Positions 12,402-17,689 of a stretch of DNA of 17,689 nucleotides are shown in pieces. Source of the stretch: Acidobacteriota bacterium (GTDB taxonomy: Bacteria; Acidobacteriota; Thermoanaerobaculia; Multivoradales; JAHZIX01); contig JAGQSE010000044.1 in NCBI GenBank assembly GCA_020439725.1, positions 1 to 17,689 on the forward strand, written 5' to 3'. Position numbers and translations under genes: made by a program. Numbering within the stretch: the first letter of the stretch is position 1; each line of letters starts with the position of its first letter. The notes under the pieces are model-generated. The model saw only the letters and a program-made list of their open reading frames with translations, did not search any database and was not told the DNA's origin.

Positions 12402-15386
12402 GTGACGCTCACCGGTCCGCGGCCCTTCGGCTACCACTCGCTGATGCCCTTCCTGGTGAAGGACATCCTGCTGGTGGCGAGCCCCTACGACCGCTTCATC
12501 CTCGAAGAGGACGGGAGGTTCGCGGACCGGTTGCTCAGTCAGTACGCGGAGATGGACCTGTCGACGCCGCCGCGCTTCGACCACGTCTCGACCGCGGGGG
12601 AGGCCTTCGAACGCCTCGACAGGCAGTCCTACGACCTGGTCCTGACCACGCCCCACTGCGCTGGTCTCACCCCGCTGCAGCTCGCCGGTCGCATCTCGCG
12701 GAGCCACCCGGATACCCCGGTGGCGATGCTCACCTACGACCGCTCCGACGCGCAGGTCTACTCGCAGCAGGGGCGTTCCCAAGGCCTCGACCAGGTCTTC
12801 CTGTGGACCGGGGATCCGAAGCTGCTGGTGGCGCTGGTCAAGTCGGTCGAGGATCAGCGAAACGCCGACCACGACACCCACGAGGGCAACGTCCGAGTGA
12901 TCCTCCTGGTCGAGGATTCGCCGTCCTTCTACTCGTCGTACCTGCCGATCATCTACAGCGAGGTGCTGGGGCAGGTGAAGTCGCTCCTCGCCGAGCGGAT
13001 CAACGAGCGCGATCGCCATCAGCGCATGCGTGCGCGCCCGAAGATCCTCCTGGCGCGCAACTACGAGGAGGGGGCCGAGCTCTTCGAGCGCTACCACAAG
13101 TACCTCCTGGGCACGATCTGTGACATGCGCTTCCCGCGCCGCGGCGAGCCCGACGACCGCGCCGGCCTCGAGTACATCCGTCTGGTCCGCGGGCGCCAGC
13201 CCGACGTGCCGGTGCTGCTGCAGTCGAGCCAGTCGGAGAACCGCGAGCTGGCGGCGCGAATGCGCGTCCACTTTGCCGACAAGAACTCGCCGGACCTGCT
13301 GCGGTACCTGCGGAACTTCATGCGTTCGGACCTCGGCTTCGGCCCCTTCGTCTTCAACCTGCCCCCCGCCGACGGTGAGCCGCCGGTGGAGTTCGGCAGG
13401 GCTGAGAACATGCGCGAGATGCTCGAGGCGCTGCGCAAGGTGCCCTCCGAGAGCCTGCGCTACCACGGGGAGCGCAACCACATCTCGAACTGGCTGATGG
13501 CGCGGAGCGAGTTCGCTCTCGCCCTCGAGGTACGGCCGCGCCGGGTGTCGGACTTCGGCTCCGAGGATGCGCTGCGGGACTATCTGGTCAGGGCCTTCGC
13601 GGCTTTCCTCGAGCGGCGGCAGCGGGGCGAGATCACCGAGTATCGCCGCGGTGGCGACCTCGACCGCGACTTCGTCCGGCTGGGGAGCGGGTCGATGGGA
13701 GGGAAGGCGCGCAGCATCGCCTTCGTCAGCTATCAGCTGGCCGAGGATCCCATCCACGAGGACTTTCCGGGGATTCGTATCGCGGCGCCGCGCACCGCGG
13801 TGGTGTGCACCGACTGGTTCGATCGTTTCTGCGAGCGGGACGTCCTCAAGGAGCGGGCATTGGCGGCCGAGGACGACGCCGAGGTGGTGCGGCTCTTCCT
13901 CGAGCATCGCCTCGACCCCGAGCTCGCGGCGGACCTGCGCGCTTTCCTCGACCGGGTCCACTATCCCCTCGCAGTGCGCTCGTCGAGCCTCCACGAGGAC
14001 TCCGAGTTCCAGCCGCTGGCCGGGCTCTACCAGACCTGGATGCTGCCCAACGACGCGCCGAGCCTCGACCAGCGCTTCGAGCAGCTGTCCCGGGCCATCC
14101 GCCGGATCTACGCCTCGGTCTTCACCTCCGACGCGCGGCGCTACCTCGAGGCCAACGGCCTGCGCCACGAGGAGGAGAAGATGGCGGTCGTTCTTCAGCG
14201 GCTCGTCGGACGGCGCCACGGCGACCGCTTCTACCCGGACTTCGCGGGGGTGGCCCAGAGCCACAACTTCTATCCGGTGGGGTACATGCAGCCGGAGGAC
14301 GGCATCGCCTCCGTCGCCCTGGGCTTCGGCCAGGCCATCGTCGAAGGGCGCCGGGCGCTGCGCTTCTGTCCCCGCCACCCCCACCTGTTGCCCCAGGTGG
14401 CCGGTCCGGCCGACGCCCTCCGGCTGTCTCAGCGGCACTTCTACGCCCTCGACCTGAGCTCCCAGGGGCGGCATCCGGACTTCGACGACCACGCCAACCT
14501 CGAGCTGCTCGATCTCGAGGTGGCCGAGGCGGATGGAACCCTCGATCCGCTCGCCTCGACCTATGTCCCCGAGAACGACACCGTCTACGACACGATCCAC
14601 CGCCCGGGCCCGCGCATCGTCAGCTTCGCCGGGGTGCTCAAGCACGAGCGCTTCCCCCTGGCGAAAGCGCTCGACCGCCTGCTCGAGCTGTGGCGTCGGG
14701 GCATGGGCACCGAGGTCGAGATGGAGTTCGCGGTCTCCCTGGCGGACGGTGCCCACCCCCCTGAGCTGGCGGTTCTACAGCTACGGCCGTTGGTGGTGGC
14801 GGCGGACGAGGCCATGGTCGATCTGGATCAGGTGGCGGCTTCGGGCGAGGTCCTGGTGAGCGGGTCCGCGCTGGGTAACGGCGTGATCAAGGACCTGCGC
14901 CACGTGGTCTACATCGACCCCCGGGGCTACGACTTCTCCAACAGCACCGAGCTCGCGGGCCTGGTCGGTCGGGTCAACCACCAGCTGGCGGCACGGCACG
15001 AGGGCTATGTCCTGATCGGTCCCGGGCGCTGGGGCACCGCGGACCCCTGGCTCGGGCTGCCCGTGGCCTGGCGGCAGGTCTCCTCGGCGCGGGTCATCGT
15101 CGAAGTCGAGCAGCTGAATTCGCACATCGACCCCTCGCAGGGAACACACTTCTTCCACAACCTGACCGCGTTGCGCACGGGGTATTTCACCGTCGACGCG
15201 GCGAGCGCCGACGATCTCTTGGACCTGGGTTTCCTCGACTCGCTACCGGCGGTGTTCGAGGACAAGCGCCTCCGTCACGTCACCCTGCCGCGGCCGGTCA
15301 CCGCCTACATCGACGGCCGCAGCCGCCGGGGGGTCGTGGTCGCGCCGCCGGACGGTGAAGACGGCGAGGCTCTCGCCGGGGCCTGA
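12402..15386 (+). CDS. Tandem receiver-like domains fused to a PEP-synthase-type ATP-binding (PPDK_N) module
   Basis: A 994-residue protein of unknown role. Residues about 18-155 form a degenerate receiver-like domain (LLVASPYDRF, no Asp acceptor). Residues about 164-320 form a second one with the full key set: Glu171-Asp172 acidic pair, Asp241 acceptor in TICDMRFP, Ser275/Ser276 and Lys294. Then comes a PEP-synthase/PPDK N-terminal module: GSMGGKA with Lys435, AVRSSSLHED with Arg526, GFGQAIVEG at 641-649, and EVEMEFAVS to LQLRPL at about 792-797. The phosphohistidine and PEP-binding domains of true PEP synthase are absent; residues about 815-994 form a C-terminal region with GPGRWGTADPWLG that I cannot name. 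GTG 12402 is chosen because the preceding gene ends at 12391 and GPRPFGYHSLMPF looks conserved; ATG 12444 is the alternative. Probably in one operon with glutamate dehydrogenase. Confidence 0.8.
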   Translation: MTLTGPRPFGYHSLMPFLVKDILLVASPYDRFILEEDGRFADRLLSQYAEMDLSTPPRFDHVSTAGEAFERLDRQSYDLVLTTPHCAGLTPLQLAGRISRSHPDTPVAMLTYDRSDAQVYSQQGRSQGLDQVFLWTGDPKLLVALVKSVEDQRNADHDTHEGNVRVILLVEDSPSFYSSYLPIIYSEVLGQVKSLLAERINERDRHQRMRARPKILLARNYEEGAELFERYHKYLLGTICDMRFPRRGEPDDRAGLEYIRLVRGRQPDVPVLLQSSQSENRELAARMRVHFADKNSPDLLRYLRNFMRSDLGFGPFVFNLPPADGEPPVEFGRAENMREMLEALRKVPSESLRYHGERNHISNWLMARSEFALALEVRPRRVSDFGSEDALRDYLVRAFAAFLERRQRGEITEYRRGGDLDRDFVRLGSGSMGGKARSIAFVSYQLAEDPIHEDFPGIRIAAPRTAVVCTDWFDRFCERDVLKERALAAEDDAEVVRLFLEHRLDPELAADLRAFLDRVHYPLAVRSSSLHEDSEFQPLAGLYQTWMLPNDAPSLDQRFEQLSRAIRRIYASVFTSDARRYLEANGLRHEEEKMAVVLQRLVGRRHGDRFYPDFAGVAQSHNFYPVGYMQPEDGIASVALGFGQAIVEGRRALRFCPRHPHLLPQVAGPADALRLSQRHFYALDLSSQGRHPDFDDHANLELLDLEVAEADGTLDPLASTYVPENDTVYDTIHRPGPRIVSFAGVLKHERFPLAKALDRLLELWRRGMGTEVEMEFAVSLADGAHPPELAVLQLRPLVVAADEAMVDLDQVAASGEVLVSGSALGNGVIKDLRHVVYIDPRGYDFSNSTELAGLVGRVNHQLAARHEGYVLIGPGRWGTADPWLGLPVAWRQVSSARVIVEVEQLNSHIDPSQGTHFFHNLTALRTGYFTVDAASADDLLDLGFLDSLPAVFEDKRLRHVTLPRPVTAYIDGRSRRGVVVAPPDGEDGEALAGA

Positions 15387-15391
15387 AAGCA

Positions 15392-15428
15392 CCGAGCCCG
15401 CCGCGCGCGATTGCGCGGGCGGGCCCGG
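15392..15428. terminator. Shared hairpin between convergent genes
   Basis: GCCCGCC-GCGC (15396-15406) pairs with GCGC-G-GGCGGGC (15413-15424), 11 bp with one bulged G and a 6-base loop, extended by three pairs outside an A-C mismatch. It fills the 74-base gap between the two stops. U-tracts are weak on both sides (AATTT on plus, CTTTC on minus), so termination efficiency is uncertain. Confidence 0.5.
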
Positions 15429-15460
15429 TCCCGAATTTCGAGAACAAGAAGGTCTGAGCG

Positions 15461-17689
15461 TCAGCTGGCCGCCGACGGCTGGAGGTGGGCGAGCTCCTTG
15501 CGCGCCTTCTCGAAGCGCGCAGCGACCTCGGGATCGGGCTTGCCGGGGATCCGGCTCCAGCTCTCCTCGATGCGACCGGCCTTCTGTCGTACCTGCTGCC
15601 AGGCGTCGTCGGCGGCGCGGCCACCGGCCCCACGGATCGTGTTGGCGGCCAGGGCGGCCTTGAGCTGGGCGGCGAGGTCCTGGAGCGAAGGCTCCTGGGG
15701 CTTCTCGTCCCGCTGCTTGCGCCACTCCGTCACCAGCTCCTCGTAGCGCTGGACCAGCTGCTCGCGCTTGCGTTGGTTCGCCATCGGGTCGAGGTCGGTG
15801 CCGGCGAGGTGCTCACCATAGGCCTCGACCAGCCGGTCACTGACCTCGGACCAGCGCTTCTCGAGGGTCGGGACGTGGCGGGTGGGAACGTCGCCGGCCT
15901 GGCGCCAGGCGTCACGGATCCGCTGCACGGACCCGGCGAGGTCCGCGGGCATCGCCGGCTCCGCCTCGTAGACGGCGGAGGCCTCGGCGACCTCCTCGAC
16001 CTCGGCAGGCTCGGCGGCGGGCTCCTCGGCTTCGGCGCCGGCTTCGCTCGGGGCCGCCTCGTCGGTGGTGGCCTCTGCAGCCGCCTCGCCTTCGGTGGCG
16101 GGTTCGGTCGGCGCCCCCTCGTCGGTGGTCTCTTCGGCTGGAGTCTCCACGGCTGGGGCCGCCTCGGATGTGGGCTCCGCGGGCTTCGTGGCCTCGGCCT
16201 TGGCGGGCGCCTTGGGCAGCAGCGCCTCGAGCTCGCCGATCAGCTCCTCACGCTTCTTGAGGTTGTCCTCGAGACCGACCTCGTGACGCCGGCTCCGCCG
16301 GTCGAAGAAGGTGTCGCAGGCCTTGCGGAAACGCTTCCACACCAACTCCGAATGCTTGCGCGGTACGGGGCCGACGCTCTTCCACTGGGCCTGGAGCCGC
16401 TTGATCTTCTCGGTGGTCTGATCCCAGTCGGTGGACTCCGCGAGGGCTTCGACCTGCTCGACCAGGGCACGCTTCTTGTCGAAGTTGTCCATCCGTTCCT
16501 GGTGCAGGCTGTCGTAGAAGGTCTTGCGGCGGTCGAAGAACTGGTCACAGGCCGTCCGGAAGCGCTTCCAGATGGTGTCCGAGTGCTTGCGTGGCACGGG
16601 ACCGACGGCCTTCCACTCCGCCTGGAGCTGCTTGATCTCCTCCGCGGTCTGCTTCCAGTCGGTGGACTCTGCGAGGGCCTCGACCTTCTCTGCCAGCTCG
16701 CGCTTCTTGTCGAGGTTGTCCTGGCGCTGCTTCTTCTGCTCGTCGAAAAAGTCCTTGGTGCGCTCACGGACGGCCTCACGAGCGGTACGGAAGCGCTGCC
16801 ACAGCTCTTCCGACTTCTCCGGCGGCGCGCTGGCGACCTTCTTCCACTCCTCACTCAACCGGCGTAGCTCGCCGGCGGCGTGCCCCAGGTCCTCGTCGGT
16901 GGCCAGCGCCTCCATGCGCTCGCACAGCTCTTCCTGCAGAGGCACGTTGGCCCAGCGCTTCCATTCCTCTTCCTGCTCGAGCTGGGCGACCCGTGGGGCC
17001 AGCGCGTCGTAGGCGGCCTGAAGACGCTGCTTGAGGTCGGCCCACTGGCTCGCGGCCTCGTCACCGGCGGGTAGCGGGCCGGGGTTGCGGAGCGCCAGCT
17101 GGGCTTCGCGGTTGGTGCGGTGCGCCTTGCGCAGGCTCAGCTCCTCGGTGCCGCCCAGGGCTTCCATGCGCTCGGTGAGGCCCTTGAGCCGCGCCAGGTT
17201 GTCGGTGCGACGCTGCGCCTGGCGATCGGCCTCCTGCTCGCGACGCTGCTCGACCGCCGCTGAGGCGGTCTTGAAGCGCTCCTCGAGGGCCTCCGGCGCG
17301 GGCTCGTCCTGGGTCAGCTCCTGCCAGCGCTCCTGGATCTTGCGCCACTTGCGCTCGAAGCCCTTGTAGGCCTCGACCCCAGCGAGCTCCTCGGCGCGGC
17401 GGCAGGTGTCCGCCAGGTGACGCTCGCGGCGTTCGCCCGGGGCCTCGGTCTTGGTCTCGGCGGCGGGCTCACCCTCGGCGGGAGTCTCGCCCTGGGTCTC
17501 GGAAGCGGCTGTGGCGGCTGCCTCGGGCTCGGATGCGGCTTCTGCTGTCGGGTCGGGGGCTTCGGCGGCCGCGGTCTCCTCGGCGGCGGCCGGCGTCTCG
17601 CCCTCGGCGACGTCGTCGCTCTCCGCCGTCGTGTCCGGGGCCGTGCCCGTTGGCTCGTCGGCGGGCTCGGCGGTCGCCTCAGGGGCTGT
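15461..17689 (-). CDS. DUF349 repeat protein with acidic Ala/Glu linkers, 5' end outside the window
   Basis: 742 C-terminal residues are visible. The frame is open to the window edge, well beyond the first internal Met codon at 17167, and that upstream stretch already contains a DUF349-like unit (YKGFERKWRKIQERWQEL), so the gene starts outside. At least seven helical units of about 77 residues can be drawn: one at 17390-17165, a degenerate one, three very similar ones (16903-16673, 16672-16442, 16441-16211; motif WKAVGPVPRKHSD-x-x-W-KRFR), an Ala/Glu/Pro/Thr-rich linker at about 16210-15950, and two more divergent units up to the stop. The visible N-terminal 85 residues are another acidic low-complexity stretch. 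No signal or membrane segment is visible. The units predict long charged helices and coiled coil. The molecular function of DUF349 is not known to me. Confidence 0.88.
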   Translation of the reverse strand, partial: TAPEATAEPADEPTGTAPDTTAESDDVAEGETPAAAEETAAAEAPDPTAEAASEPEAAATAASETQGETPAEGEPAAETKTEAPGERRERHLADTCRRAEELAGVEAYKGFERKWRKIQERWQELTQDEPAPEALEERFKTASAAVEQRREQEADRQAQRRTDNLARLKGLTERMEALGGTEELSLRKAHRTNREAQLALRNPGPLPAGDEAASQWADLKQRLQAAYDALAPRVAQLEQEEEWKRWANVPLQEELCERMEALATDEDLGHAAGELRRLSEEWKKVASAPPEKSEELWQRFRTAREAVRERTKDFFDEQKKQRQDNLDKKRELAEKVEALAESTDWKQTAEEIKQLQAEWKAVGPVPRKHSDTIWKRFRTACDQFFDRRKTFYDSLHQERMDNFDKKRALVEQVEALAESTDWDQTTEKIKRLQAQWKSVGPVPRKHSELVWKRFRKACDTFFDRRSRRHEVGLEDNLKKREELIGELEALLPKAPAKAEATKPAEPTSEAAPAVETPAEETTDEGAPTEPATEGEAAAEATTDEAAPSEAGAEAEEPAAEPAEVEEVAEASAVYEAEPAMPADLAGSVQRIRDAWRQAGDVPTRHVPTLEKRWSEVSDRLVEAYGEHLAGTDLDPMANQRKREQLVQRYEELVTEWRKQRDEKPQEPSLQDLAAQLKAALAANTIRGAGGRAADDAWQQVRQKAGRIEESWSRIPGKPDPEVAARFEKARKELAHLQPSAAS
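16211..16903 (-). repeat. Three 231-bp in-frame repeats (77 aa each) in the DUF349 gene
   Basis: Units 16903-16673, 16672-16442 and 16441-16211. The identical 14-mer CAGTCGGTGGACTC on the plus strand starts at 16425 and again at 16656, exactly 231 bases apart. The last two units are clearly similar at DNA level; the first is more diverged. Confidence 0.8.

Noticed and set aside
12258..14756. Long open frame of 832 codons on the minus strand
   Set aside because: It is antisense to the receiver/ATP-binding gene, with no recognisable motif and no ribosome site; the sense frame has clear family motifs.

Overview
The window is GC-rich (about two thirds G+C by eye) bacterial chromosome with densely packed genes and no rRNA, tRNA, IS element, phage or CRISPR signature. 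The gene mix (a membrane-anchored multiheme cytochrome with TPRs next to a CRTAC1/ASPIC-UnbV protein, M43 metalloproteases, a UGA-encoded GrdB-like selenoprotein, a multi-repeat DUF349 protein) would suit an Acidobacteriota-like or other deep-branching Gram-negative lineage. This assignment is inference from gene content only.

Left part (1-6002, + strand): the 3' end of a FabH-type ketoacyl-ACP synthase; a 68-residue membrane-anchored Cys/His-rich protein; a 997-residue protein with five membrane helices, five CxxCH hemes and TPRs; and, overlapping its stop by 8 bases, a membrane-anchored FG-GAP/UnbV beta-propeller protein. A strong hairpin terminator ends this pair.

Middle (6034-10098): pterin carbinolamine dehydratase (+) and phenylalanine hydroxylase (-) face each other with 24 bases between them, so the enzyme and its pterin-recycling partner are neighbours but convergent. 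Next come two tandem paralogous secreted M43 metalloproteases (-), about 80% identical. Each has a promoter-like TTGACA-N18-TACCTT, a leader of about 230 nt, and a terminator with the same GGGGAG/CTCCCC core.

Right part (10135-15386, + strand): a glycine/betaine/sarcosine reductase selenoprotein B-family protein whose UGA at 10615-10617 must be read as selenocysteine. The frame continues as U-P-M-C-H-Q, and a hairpin with a GGUC-type loop sits at bacterial SECIS distance. It is followed by a glutamate dehydrogenase with a TTG start and, 10 bases later, a 994-residue protein joining two receiver-like domains to a PEP-synthase-type ATP-binding module without the phosphohistidine and PEP domains. 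The last gene (-, 15461 to the window edge) encodes a DUF349 repeat protein with acidic Ala/Glu linkers; a GC-rich hairpin separates it from the convergent ATP-binding gene.

The most notable items are the selenoprotein with its SECIS, the receiver/ATP-grasp fusion, the possible di-heme b plus pentaheme c membrane protein coupled to an UnbV protein, and the duplicated protease cassette.
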